Source: JBBRUG01 sp038247995 (GTDB taxonomy: Bacteria; Chloroflexota; Chloroflexia; Chloroflexales; Chloroflexaceae). Taken from it: DNA of 5,397 nt. Where the stretch lies: the NCBI GenBank assembly GCA_038247995.1, contig JBBRUG010000374.1, positions 1 to 5,397 on the forward strand. Reading direction: 5' to 3'. Within the stretch, counting starts at the first letter, position 1; the number at the start of each line of letters is the position of its first letter. The notes under the pieces are model-generated. The model was not told the DNA's origin and made no database searches. It saw nothing but the letters and a program-made list of their open reading frames with translations. The translations under genes and the position numbers were made by a program. Of the stretch, positions 1-5,397 are shown one piece after another.

Positions 1-1
1 G

Positions 2-1348
2 CTGGTATTGGCCAGCGGGCTCTGGGCGGCGGCATGGGTAAGCCATCTGGTGGCCTTGCGTCAGCTCCAGGTGCGCAATCTGCATTGGCCGTTGGAACCG
101 GCGCTGGGCGAGGGTGAACGCTTGCAACGCGGCTTCCAGCATAGCTACGCCGGGCTCTATCGTGCGTTGCGCGAACACTACGGCGTACGCCGGGCGCGCG
201 CCCTCGACGATCGGCTGGATGTGCTCGGCGCCACTGCCGATTGGCAGATCACGCTCGATCGTGAGCGGGTGCGGATCAGCGCTGAGTTGGCGCGGCAGCC
301 GCTTGATGTGCAGGGTACACGCTACGCCGAAGTGTTGCGCTACAGCATGGCGACAATCCGCGAGTTGGCGGGCGCCGCCTTCGCCCAGACTGCTATGCGC
401 GCTGCATACGATGCCCTGCCCTGGCCGGAACGCGAGGCGACCAACCGGCATTGTTTTGTGCATACGCCCTGGGCGACGGAACTCTCGCTTTCCTTTGGCG
501 ATGCGCGTGAGGCGCGCCTGCGCTTGTTGCGCCAGGTGGAGTTGTTCGCCGTGTGCGACGACAGCGAGTTGCGTGCGCTGGCCAATGCGCTGGAGCAACG
601 CCAGGTTGAGGCGCGTCAGATGCTGCTCGCGCCCGGCGCAGTGCCGGAAGGTCTCTGGATTGTCGAGGCGGGCGAGGTAGTGCTGCGCGAAGGCGAGCAG
701 ATCGTGAGCGAGTTGCGCCGTGGGGCGTGTTTTGGCGTGCTTGAGCCGCCTGCGCCCACGCAAAGCTACACCACAACCATCCCCAGCGAGTTACTCTACC
801 TGCCCCCGACTGCATTGCAATGGGCGCTGCGCGAGGCCGCACCACACGCCGCCGAGGGGGCGGAACGGTTGGCGAAAGTACGCTTGCTGGAGCGGGTGCC
901 GATCTTTCACGACCTGCCGCGAGCTAGGCTGCACGAATTGGCGCAGGCCGCGACGCGCGAACGACGCCCGGCGCGGAGCCTGATTGTGCGGCAGGGGCGG
1001 TCGAGCGGCGCATTGTATGTGATCGCCGCCGGACATGCTGTGATCGTGCGTCAGAGCAGCGCCAAAGATGCCACCGGCACGCTTGGCCCGCCGAAGGTGG
1101 TTGCGCGCCTGGGGCCGGCTGAATTCTTTGGCGAGATCGAACTGGTGCGCGGCACGCCACCGGTGGCGAGTGTTGTGGCCGCAACCGATGTAGAATTGAT
1201 CGCCTTGCCGCATGCTGCACTCACAACGCTGTTGGAAAGTGCCGTCGGCACCGCCCGTGGCCTTGCGCAGGTGGGTACCGGGCGTGAGTTGGAATTGCGG
1301 GCAATGGATTCAATCCAACATGGAACATTACCGAACAACGGTACATAG
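2..1348 (+). CDS. C-terminal part of a protein with two degenerate cyclic-nucleotide-binding-like domains (5' end outside window)
   Basis: The reading frame is open from the left edge with no stop, so the gene most likely starts upstream; the in-frame TTG at 8 has no reason to be the true start. Numbering residues from that codon, 1-20 are hydrophobic and could be the end of a membrane helix. Residues 21-165 are a helical region I do not recognise (it includes LDDRLDVLGATADW at 66-79). About 172-275 and 292-411 look like two cNMP-binding (CAP/CNB) beta-barrels: each begins with a LLRQVELF / LLERVPIF type helix and has a G-x-hydrophobic strand (GLWIVEAGEV 215-224; GALYVIAAGHAV 334-345). The second keeps FFGEIEL (373-379), but the position of the phosphate-binding Arg in the CAP signature is Val (PPVAS 384-388). 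The first has lost this cassette altogether. No helix-turn-helix follows; the tail ends at 446. The domains may therefore be structural or sense something else. The upstream part could be a transporter or membrane protease; this cannot be decided here. Confidence 0.75.
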   Translation: MVLASGLWAAAWVSHLVALRQLQVRNLHWPLEPALGEGERLQRGFQHSYAGLYRALREHYGVRRARALDDRLDVLGATADWQITLDRERVRISAELARQPLDVQGTRYAEVLRYSMATIRELAGAAFAQTAMRAAYDALPWPEREATNRHCFVHTPWATELSLSFGDAREARLRLLRQVELFAVCDDSELRALANALEQRQVEARQMLLAPGAVPEGLWIVEAGEVVLREGEQIVSELRRGACFGVLEPPAPTQSYTTTIPSELLYLPPTALQWALREAAPHAAEGAERLAKVRLLERVPIFHDLPRARLHELAQAATRERRPARSLIVRQGRSSGALYVIAAGHAVIVRQSSAKDATGTLGPPKVVARLGPAEFFGEIELVRGTPPVASVVAATDVELIALPHAALTTLLESAVGTARGLAQVGTGRELELRAMDSIQHGTLPNNGT

Positions 1349-1472
1349 GCAACCAGGCGTAGGGTCGCAGCATACGCCACGAATGAGATGGCCTGAGGCA
1401 TGGGTCGGTATGGCGCATCATCGGCCCTTGTGCTGCGGGGGCGTTGGCAGTAATCATATCGACCCGGCCCGA
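1349..1472. other. Convergent intergenic gap, no gene seen
   Basis: This 124-base gap separates the stop of the cNMP-domain gene (TAG at 1346-1348) from the stop of pxpC (TGA, minus strand, 1473-1475). Two converging genes would be expected to end here, but I found no strong GC-rich hairpin with a T run on either strand. Termination may be factor-dependent, or use a weaker structure I could not see by eye. Confidence 0.5.
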
Positions 1473-2468
1473 TCAATGCGGCGGCAATGCCCCCGCCAAC
1501 AGTGCCAGATAATCGCCGTCGGTGTCGTGCTCTGGGCCGGCGGTAAGGGCGGCGGATTGGACCAGGCGGGCGGCGTGAGCCTCGGTGAGCGTAGTGGGCG
1601 CAAGGCGCAGCGTATCGCCGGGGAGCAGTTGAGCTGCCAGCGGCAGGTCGGCGCTGATCACGACGCCGAGTACTGGGTAGCCGCCAGTAGTTTGGGCGTC
1701 GGCCATGAGCAGGATTGGACCGCCGTCGGGAGGCACCTGGAGCGTGCCGGGTACCACGCCGAGCGAAGGTAGGCTGGTGGGGCGTAGGTGCGGCGTGGTG
1801 ATCCCTTCGAGCCGGTAGCCCATGCGGTTTGAGGTTACGCTAACGCGCAATTCAGCTTCGGCCAGGCGCTTTAGCGCATCTGCAGCAAAGCAGTTCAGAT
1901 GCGGGCCGGGGATAAAGCGCAACACCGGTCGCTCGCGGTACGCTGGTCGTGCGGCTGGCGGCCAGGTACGGCCTAATGCTGAAACGACGGCACGCGGCGG
2001 GGCGCCGGCGGCCAGCAGATCCCCAGCGCGGAGCGGCCGGCCCTGGAAGCCGCCGAAGCCGCCGGCGAGATCGGTGGCATACGCCCCGAGCACAGCCGGC
2101 ACGGCGATGCCGCCGGCCACGGCGAGGTAGGCGCGGGCGCCCCAGCCGGCCCGCCGACCGCTCAGCTGTAAGCGCATTCCAGCCGAGGTGAGCAGGCTCG
2201 TCCAGAGCGGCAGCGGGCGTGCAGCGAGCGTTGCGCCGAGATCGGCACCGGTAAGGGCGACTAGCAGCGGGCGGGTGAACTCAAGTTCGACGCCGCCGGC
2301 AGTGAGTTCGAGCACGGCGGCTCCCGGCGGATTGCCGACGAGCAGGTTGGCGGCCTGGAGCGCAAACTGATCCATCGCGCCGCTGGTGGGCACGCCATAG
2401 CGGCGGGCAGTCGGTCGGCCGCGATCTTGCACAGTGGCCAGCGGGCCGGGGGCGATGATGGTGAGCAT
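1473..2468 (-). CDS. pxpC: 5-oxoprolinase subunit C (biotin-dependent carboxyltransferase-like, KipA family)
   Basis: This is one of three subunits of the prokaryotic 5-oxoprolinase, which hydrolyses 5-oxoproline to glutamate with ATP in the cytoplasm. The 331 residues fit the usual length of the family, and the sequence covers the family from end to end. Typical blocks are visible: TVQDRGR near the N-terminus (12-18) followed by GVPTSGAMDQFAL (25-37), NLLVGNP (41-47), the central VTSNRMGYRLEG (211-222), and the long signature GVVPGTLQVPPDGGPILLMA with DAQTTGGYP directly after it (237-265). The family shares the fold of the urea amidolyase/carboxyltransferase domain; the 'biotin-dependent' name is inherited from that similarity and no biotin-attachment domain is present. 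The ATG at 2466-2468 is the obvious start and begins the conserved MLTIIAPGPLATVQD; only a weak GAG-like ribosome site precedes it. It is the last gene of the pxpA-pxpB-pxpC order, 119 bases after pxpB, with a repeat array between. Older names are KipA or YbgK. Confidence 0.93.
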   Translation of the reverse strand: MLTIIAPGPLATVQDRGRPTARRYGVPTSGAMDQFALQAANLLVGNPPGAAVLELTAGGVELEFTRPLLVALTGADLGATLAARPLPLWTSLLTSAGMRLQLSGRRAGWGARAYLAVAGGIAVPAVLGAYATDLAGGFGGFQGRPLRAGDLLAAGAPPRAVVSALGRTWPPAARPAYRERPVLRFIPGPHLNCFAADALKRLAEAELRVSVTSNRMGYRLEGITTPHLRPTSLPSLGVVPGTLQVPPDGGPILLMADAQTTGGYPVLGVVISADLPLAAQLLPGDTLRLAPTTLTEAHAARLVQSAALTAGPEHDTDGDYLALLAGALPPH

Positions 2469-2477
2469 GTTTCGTCT

Positions 2478-2520
2478 CAGTCTGACAGTCTGACAGTCTG
2501 ACAGTCTGACAGTCTGACAG
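2478..2520. repeat. Tandem array of the 8-base unit CAGTCTGA (5 full copies plus 3 bases)
   Basis: On the plus strand CAGTCTGA repeats perfectly from 2478 to 2517, followed by CAG to 2520. The array fills the gap just upstream of the pxpC start (nine bases away). The unit is made of CAG and CTG triplets separated by single A or T, so each strand can fold back on itself with CAG:CTG pairs and an A-A or T-T mismatch every fourth position. The same unit recurs near 3288-3300 and, inverted, at 3351-3370. Confidence 0.95.
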
Positions 2521-2596
2521 TTCCTCAGTTCTTTAGGTCCTCAGTGCGCAGTTCCTTAGTTCTCTGGTTCCTTAGTTCTCTGGTTCCTTAGTTCTC
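2519..2596. repeat. Degenerate tandem array of a 16-base unit GGTTCCTTAGTTCTCT overlapping the pxpB stop
   Basis: Three nearly exact copies lie at 2551-2565, 2566-2581 and 2582-2596, the first and last each one base short. Upstream, 2519-2549 reads as two decayed copies (AGTTCCTCAGTTCTTT, then AGGTCCTCAGTGCGC). The last copy contains the pxpB stop codon (TAA on the minus strand, 2588-2590) and its last two sense codons, so the array runs into the end of the gene. It directly abuts the 8-base array at 2478-2520. Confidence 0.88.
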
Positions 2597-3253
2597 CGAT
2601 CCCTCAGCCACAAATTGCACATAATCCCCTGGCGTCAGTAAGCTTGGCGGCTCGACCGTAGGATCGAACAGACGCACGTCGGTGCGGCCGATCAGGTGCC
2701 AGCCACCGGGCAGTTTTGTCGGGTAGATTCCGGTCAGGCCGGCGGCAATAGCCACGGAGCCGGCCGGCACGGCAGCCCGCGGGGTGGCGCGGCGCGGCAG
2801 GTGCAACTGCTGCGGCAACGGCCCAATATAGGGGTAACCCGGCGCAAAACCGATCATCATCACTCGGTAGGGTTCGGCGGTGTGCAGCGTCACCAGTTCG
2901 GTGGGCGAGAGACCAAGCGCCGCCGCCGCTGCGGTCAGATCAGGGCCATCGGCGCCGCCATAGCGCACCGCGATCGGCACAACGCGGCCCGGAGCTGTTG
3001 CGGTGGTAACAGGGTTGGCAAGCAGGCCTCGCAGATGCGCCGCCAGGACGGCGTGGGCCAGTTGCAATGGATCGAAGACCACGAGCAGCGAGGCGATCGC
3101 GGGCACGGCGGCAACAAAGCCGGGCGGGGGCGCAGCTTCGAGTGTAGCAGCGAGGTTCAGCGCAGCGCAAGTGGCGTTGCCGGTGCCGTCCTCGGCGGTT
3201 TCGAGCAGCAGCGCAGCATCGCCGAGGGGGGCGAAGGTCCAGGAGATGGTCAT
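2588..3253 (-). CDS. pxpB: 5-oxoprolinase subunit B (KipI family)
   Basis: This is the second subunit of ATP-dependent 5-oxoprolinase, working with PxpC and PxpA in the cytoplasm. I chose the ATG at 3251-3253, giving 221 residues close to the usual length of about 220, because the family opening (MTISWTFAPLGDAALLLE) begins there. The frame also allows a GTG at 3280 adding nine residues of unlikely sequence without a ribosome site. Family blocks seen: PLGDAALL (9-16), GFAPGYPYIGPLP (135-147), and the RATPRAAVPAGSVAIA stretch (155-170) followed by YPTKLPGGWHLIGRT (177-191), ending in PGDYVQF (208-214). KipI in Bacillus was first described as an inhibitor of the sporulation kinase KinA; beside pxpA and pxpC the oxoprolinase role is much the better reading. 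The last codons and the stop are formed by a 16-base tandem repeat. Older names are KipI or YbgJ. Confidence 0.92.
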   Translation of the reverse strand: MTISWTFAPLGDAALLLETAEDGTGNATCAALNLAATLEAAPPPGFVAAVPAIASLLVVFDPLQLAHAVLAAHLRGLLANPVTTATAPGRVVPIAVRYGGADGPDLTAAAAALGLSPTELVTLHTAEPYRVMMIGFAPGYPYIGPLPQQLHLPRRATPRAAVPAGSVAIAAGLTGIYPTKLPGGWHLIGRTDVRLFDPTVEPPSLLTPGDYVQFVAEGSEN

Positions 3254-3286
3254 TGGTTGTTGTCCGCAGATGACGGTCACCAGTGC

Positions 3287-3371
3287 TCAGTCTGACAGTC
3301 CGGCAGTTCGGCGTAGGGCGCGAGGCATGAATGAGCACCGAGTAATAAGAACTGTTAGACTGTCAGACTGA
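3287..3371. repeat. Perfect 14-base inverted repeat spanning the pxpA-pxpB gap, built from the CAGTCTGA unit
   Basis: TCAGTCTGACAGTC at 3287-3300 is exactly complementary in reverse to GACTGTCAGACTGA at 3358-3371, with 57 bases between. Both arms are copies of the 8-base unit found in the array at 2478-2520. The right arm includes the pxpA stop (minus strand, 3363-3365) and its last two sense codons. The left arm lies upstream of pxpB. A shorter alternative pairing exists between GTGCTCA at 3283-3289 and TGAGCAC at 3332-3338, and it shares bases with the left arm. In the transcript this could form a long hairpin between the two genes; that is inference. Confidence 0.85.
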
Positions 3372-4115
3372 AACCTGCACTCCGGCCGCCTCCAACCCCT
3401 GGCGCAAGGCAGCGGCGCGTGCGGCGGCGCCGGGCGTGTCGCCGTGGATGCAGAGTGTGTCGGCATGGACGGCTACCGGCGCACCAGTAATACTGACGAC
3501 CTGACCATGAACAGCAATCGCGACGGCCTGGGCGAGGTTCTGGGCCGGGTCGGTGATCAACGCGTCGGGGTGGGCGCGGTTGCGCAGGCTGCCGTCGGGC
3601 TCGTAGCTGCGGTCGGCGAAGGCCTCGCGGGCCACGGGCAGGCCATGCGCGATCCCGGCGGTGATCAGTTCTGAACCGGCAAGGCCCACCAGCACCAGTT
3701 CACGGCTGAAGGCGGCCACAGCGCGCGCGATCGCGGCAGCGAGGGCGGGATTGCGCACGGCATCGTTGTAGAGCGCGCCGTGCGCTTTTACGTGGCGCAG
3801 TTCTAGCCCCTCGGCCCGCGTGATCGCGTGTAACGCGCCGATCTGGGCCAAGACGCTATTTTCAACTTCGGCGTGGCTCATGGGCAAGCTGCGCCGCCCG
3901 AAGCCTTGCATGTCGGGGTAGCCGGGGTGCGCGCCGATGGCCACGCCAAGCTCCTTGCAGAGTTGCACCGTCCGGCGCATCACCTGCGGGTCGCCCGCAT
4001 GGCCGCCGCAAGCAATATTGGCTGACGTAACATACGGCAATACTCCCGCGTCGTCGCCCATTGGCCACGGGCCAAAACTCTCACCGCAGTCGCAATTCAG
4101 GTCAATTGTGGGCAT
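3363..4115 (-). CDS. pxpA: 5-oxoprolinase subunit A (LamB/YcsF family)
   Basis: This is the metal-dependent-deacetylase-like subunit of the 5-oxoprolinase complex and the first gene of the pxpA-pxpB-pxpC unit. The 250 residues match the family length. Conserved blocks in order: IDLNCDCGESFG (4-15), TSANIACGGHAGDP (30-43), GAHPGYPD (61-68), GFGRR (71-75), KAHGALYN (110-117), EAFADRSYEPDGSLRNR (164-180), and CIHGDTPGA (222-230). The Asp, His and Glu residues in these blocks are the likely catalytic set. The ATG at 4113-4115 is preceded by AGGAG on the minus strand with 12 bases between, rather long but acceptable. The stop overlaps a copy of the CAGTCTGA repeat. Its promoter must lie within about 65 bases, between the start and the rhodopsin terminator, unless it depends on read-through; I saw no convincing -35/-10 pair there. 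Confidence 0.94.
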   Translation of the reverse strand: MPTIDLNCDCGESFGPWPMGDDAGVLPYVTSANIACGGHAGDPQVMRRTVQLCKELGVAIGAHPGYPDMQGFGRRSLPMSHAEVENSVLAQIGALHAITRAEGLELRHVKAHGALYNDAVRNPALAAAIARAVAAFSRELVLVGLAGSELITAGIAHGLPVAREAFADRSYEPDGSLRNRAHPDALITDPAQNLAQAVAIAVHGQVVSITGAPVAVHADTLCIHGDTPGAAARAAALRQGLEAAGVQVSV

Positions 4116-4127
4116 GGATATGGATGG

Positions 4128-4132
4128 CTCCT
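4128..4132 (-). promoter_or_regulatory. Ribosome binding site of pxpA
   Basis: The minus strand reads AGGAG here, 12 bases before the pxpA ATG. It is the only Shine-Dalgarno-like match close to that start. The spacing is longer than the usual 5-9 bases, so initiation may be moderate. Confidence 0.55.
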
Positions 4133-4180
4133 GATGCGGGCTGTAAGGATGTCATCGCAGCGACACCTTACCACAATATA

Positions 4181-4216
4181 CAACACCCCCGATCCAATGC
4201 TGGATCGGGGGTGTTG
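4181..4216 (-). terminator. Strong hairpin, likely terminator of the rhodopsin gene
   Basis: CAACACCCCCGATCCA (4181-4196) and TGGATCGGGGGTGTTG (4201-4216) form a perfect 16-bp stem with the 4-base loop ATGC. It begins 12 bases beyond the rhodopsin stop codon on the minus strand. The bases that follow in that direction (TATATTGTGG) are T-rich but not a clean T run; on the plus strand what follows has no T run. It therefore fits best as a terminator of the minus-strand rhodopsin transcript, and would separate it from pxpA. Confidence 0.8.
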
Positions 4217-4228
4217 CAGTGCGCAAGC

Positions 4229-5008
4229 TTAGTGCGCTGATGTAAGGACACCCTCGGGAGCATCTGCTTGCTCCTGTTGGGTCTTGATGCGGATAATGGC
4301 GTAGATCAGTAGCCCATAGGCGGGCTTTGCGATCACATCGGCGATCGAATAACCAACCTGACGACCAACGAGTGCAAGGGCCGGGTCGAGGTTGAGCAAT
4401 GGAAGTAGGTACGCAATCGGGTACACGCCCCAACTTGCGATGAGGAGGAAGCGAAGATTGCGCAGCAAGATCCGCACTTCGGATGACTCACTCGCCATGG
4501 CCACATTCAGTTCGCCCCAGAGCACATACAGAATATAAATGAAGGGGATGGTGCTTAAGGTGCCCCACACCAGGCGCGGCGCGAGTTCCAGGGTAAGCTC
4601 GCCAGGATAGCCTAAGGCGATCATCAGCACGGATGCAACCACGAGTCGGGCAACCAGGCTCTTGCGTTGCTGCCCAGTAATGGCGAGAATTGCAACCAGT
4701 TCAACGAGTAAGAGCGGGACAGTCAGCAGCCAATCAGCATAGCGGTATGCTTCATTAAAGATTTCGCCTGTAGGCACAAACATGCCGTCCATACTGCCAA
4801 AGGCTGCACTCCAACTCGCAAACATGCGTACATAGTGATAGGCTGCAATCCCAACAATGATCGCCGCAATCGTCATGACCCGCTGGTACTTATAGGCAAC
4901 CGTCGTGCGTGCGAGGAGAAAAAATACGAACGCTGCACCCATTGTCGCAATGGTGAAAGACAGCGTATTGTAGACCAGGTCGTATTGACCGAACGTGAGG
5001 TTAGGCAT
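4229..5008 (-). CDS. Xanthorhodopsin-like light-driven proton pump (microbial rhodopsin)
   Basis: A 259-residue protein with seven hydrophobic segments (about 10-33, 43-65, 83-109, 118-134, 146-165, 182-204, 213-240) that should sit in the cytoplasmic membrane and bind retinal. Helix C reads YRYADWLLTVPLLLVEL: Arg89, Asp92 (proton acceptor), Thr96 and Glu103 (proton donor) form the DTE set of outward proton pumps such as proteorhodopsin. Lys228 in ADVIAKPAYG is the Schiff-base lysine, with Asp224 the second counterion. His58 (YHYVRM) matches the helix-B histidine that pairs with the acceptor in proteorhodopsins. Trp193, Tyr196 and Pro197 match the helix-F retinal pocket. Leu100 is at the colour-tuning position and points to green rather than blue absorption. 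Helix E reads RLVWGTLST: Gly149 replaces Trp138 of bacteriorhodopsin, as in xanthorhodopsin and Gloeobacter rhodopsin, where it opens a side window for a carotenoid antenna. The start ATG (5006-5008) lacks a clear ribosome site. GC content is lower than in the pxp genes. A terminator follows directly. Pumping is inferred from residues, and antenna binding more weakly. Confidence 0.95.
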   Translation of the reverse strand: MPNLTFGQYDLVYNTLSFTIATMGAAFVFFLLARTTVAYKYQRVMTIAAIIVGIAAYHYVRMFASWSAAFGSMDGMFVPTGEIFNEAYRYADWLLTVPLLLVELVAILAITGQQRKSLVARLVVASVLMIALGYPGELTLELAPRLVWGTLSTIPFIYILYVLWGELNVAMASESSEVRILLRNLRFLLIASWGVYPIAYLLPLLNLDPALALVGRQVGYSIADVIAKPAYGLLIYAIIRIKTQQEQADAPEGVLTSAH

Positions 5009-5397
5009 GACCAGACCGTTCTAGAAAAAATAAAGGTGCAAAATACCGTCAGCGTACCCTATCGAGAGCTTCGGTCATCGCGCATACTACTGTGATAAAT
5101 CCAATCCTGTCTAGGTTGCAGGTTGTAATTGTCAGCGCATCGCTGCCACACCCGGTGTGCTGCTTCCAGTAGTGACAGGCATTCGCTCGGCCTCAATGCG
5201 ATGAACATCAATCACGGTTTTCGATCTGGCCTGTCAGATTGTTACTGGCATCACAAAGTTAGTGTACTCCTGTTTATAGTGCTCGTCAATGCTTTGCCCG
5301 GTTTTCGTCAATAGTCTGTTTGTTCCATGATCGGCGCTTTTTAGTACGGGTGGGGGGTATTGCTGTGCTATACTTTTCTTAAACCCTATGCCGATGA
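5009..5397. other. Intergenic region upstream of the rhodopsin gene, no supported gene
   Basis: About 390 bases with lower GC (about 43-57% on the lines I counted). It must hold the rhodopsin promoter on the minus strand, but no clear -35/-10 pair stands out; the stretch around 5021-5035 is A-rich on the plus strand (T-rich in the transcript) just before the gene. An 8-base inverted repeat (TGACAGGC at 5173-5180, GCCTGTCA at 5229-5236) is present and may be chance. The small open frames here have no family motif or ribosome site that would support them. Confidence 0.5.
5366..5374 (+). promoter_or_regulatory. Possible extended -10 promoter pointing out of the window
   Basis: TGCTATACT matches the extended -10 form (TG, one base, then TATACT). 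No good -35 is seen at the usual distance, which is acceptable for extended -10 promoters. An ATG follows at 5388, but the window ends too soon to tell whether a gene starts there. Confidence 0.35.

Noticed and set aside
8..10. TTG as the start codon of the cNMP-domain gene
   Set aside because: The frame is open to the window edge and the first residues are hydrophobic in mid-segment, so the gene more likely begins upstream.
1212..1772. Plus-strand open frame across the end of the cNMP gene and pxpC
   Set aside because: It overlaps two well-supported genes in other frames and has low-complexity composition typical of antisense frames in high-GC DNA.
2478..2596. CRISPR array
   Set aside because: The units are 8 and 16 bases in direct contact, with no unique spacers and no cas genes nearby.
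3254..3280. GTG at 3280 as the start of pxpB
   Set aside because: It would add nine residues unlike the family and has no ribosome site; the ATG at 3253 begins the conserved opening.
2696..3295. Plus-strand open frame antisense to pxpB
   Set aside because: It is rich in Gly, Arg and Gln without any domain; pxpB on the other strand is strongly supported.
1473..5008. A dedicated functional system joining rhodopsin and 5-oxoprolinase
   Set aside because: The terminator separates them, the composition differs, and no known pathway connects them; being neighbours is not enough.
4835..5095. Plus-strand open frame across the rhodopsin start
   Set aside because: Its first two thirds are antisense to the N-terminal part of the rhodopsin; no motif and no ribosome site support it.
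5129..5314. Small plus-strand open frame of 61 residues in the right gap
   Set aside because: No recognisable motif, no ribosome site, and a composition that does not look coding.

Overview
The window is high-GC bacterial DNA. Hand counts on sample lines give about 72% GC in the pxp genes and about 57% in the rhodopsin gene. The combination of a xanthorhodopsin-type rhodopsin, a 5-oxoprolinase operon and a tandem cyclic-nucleotide-binding-domain protein would suit a Chloroflexota bacterium of the Roseiflexus kind. That assignment is an inference from general family knowledge; no marker gene here proves it.

Layout: (1) 2-1348, plus strand: the 3' part of a larger gene, entering from the left edge. 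It encodes an unidentified alpha-helical region followed by two cyclic-nucleotide-binding-like domains, both with eroded ligand pockets. (2) 1349-1472: a short convergent gap. (3) 1473-4115, minus strand: pxpC, pxpB and pxpA, transcribed in the order pxpA-pxpB-pxpC. They encode the three parts of prokaryotic ATP-dependent 5-oxoprolinase, which opens 5-oxoproline (pyroglutamate) to glutamate. Both gaps inside the operon carry short-unit repeats that reach into the stop codons of pxpA and pxpB. (4) 4181-4216: a perfect 16-bp hairpin with a 4-base loop, the likely terminator of the next gene. (5) 4229-5008, minus strand: a seven-helix microbial rhodopsin of the proton-pump type. It has a Asp-Thr-Glu motif, the Schiff-base lysine, and glycine where xanthorhodopsin has the opening that seats a carotenoid antenna. 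(6) 5009-5397: a less GC-rich region without a convincing gene, ending in a possible extended -10 promoter that points out of the window.

The pxp genes form one metabolic unit that salvages 5-oxoproline. The rhodopsin appears to be a separate single-gene unit, cut off from pxpA by the terminator. No retinal or carotenoid synthesis gene lies in the window, so the chromophores must come from elsewhere in the genome. The two observations most worth following are the possible carotenoid-antenna rhodopsin and the repeats at the pxp gene junctions.
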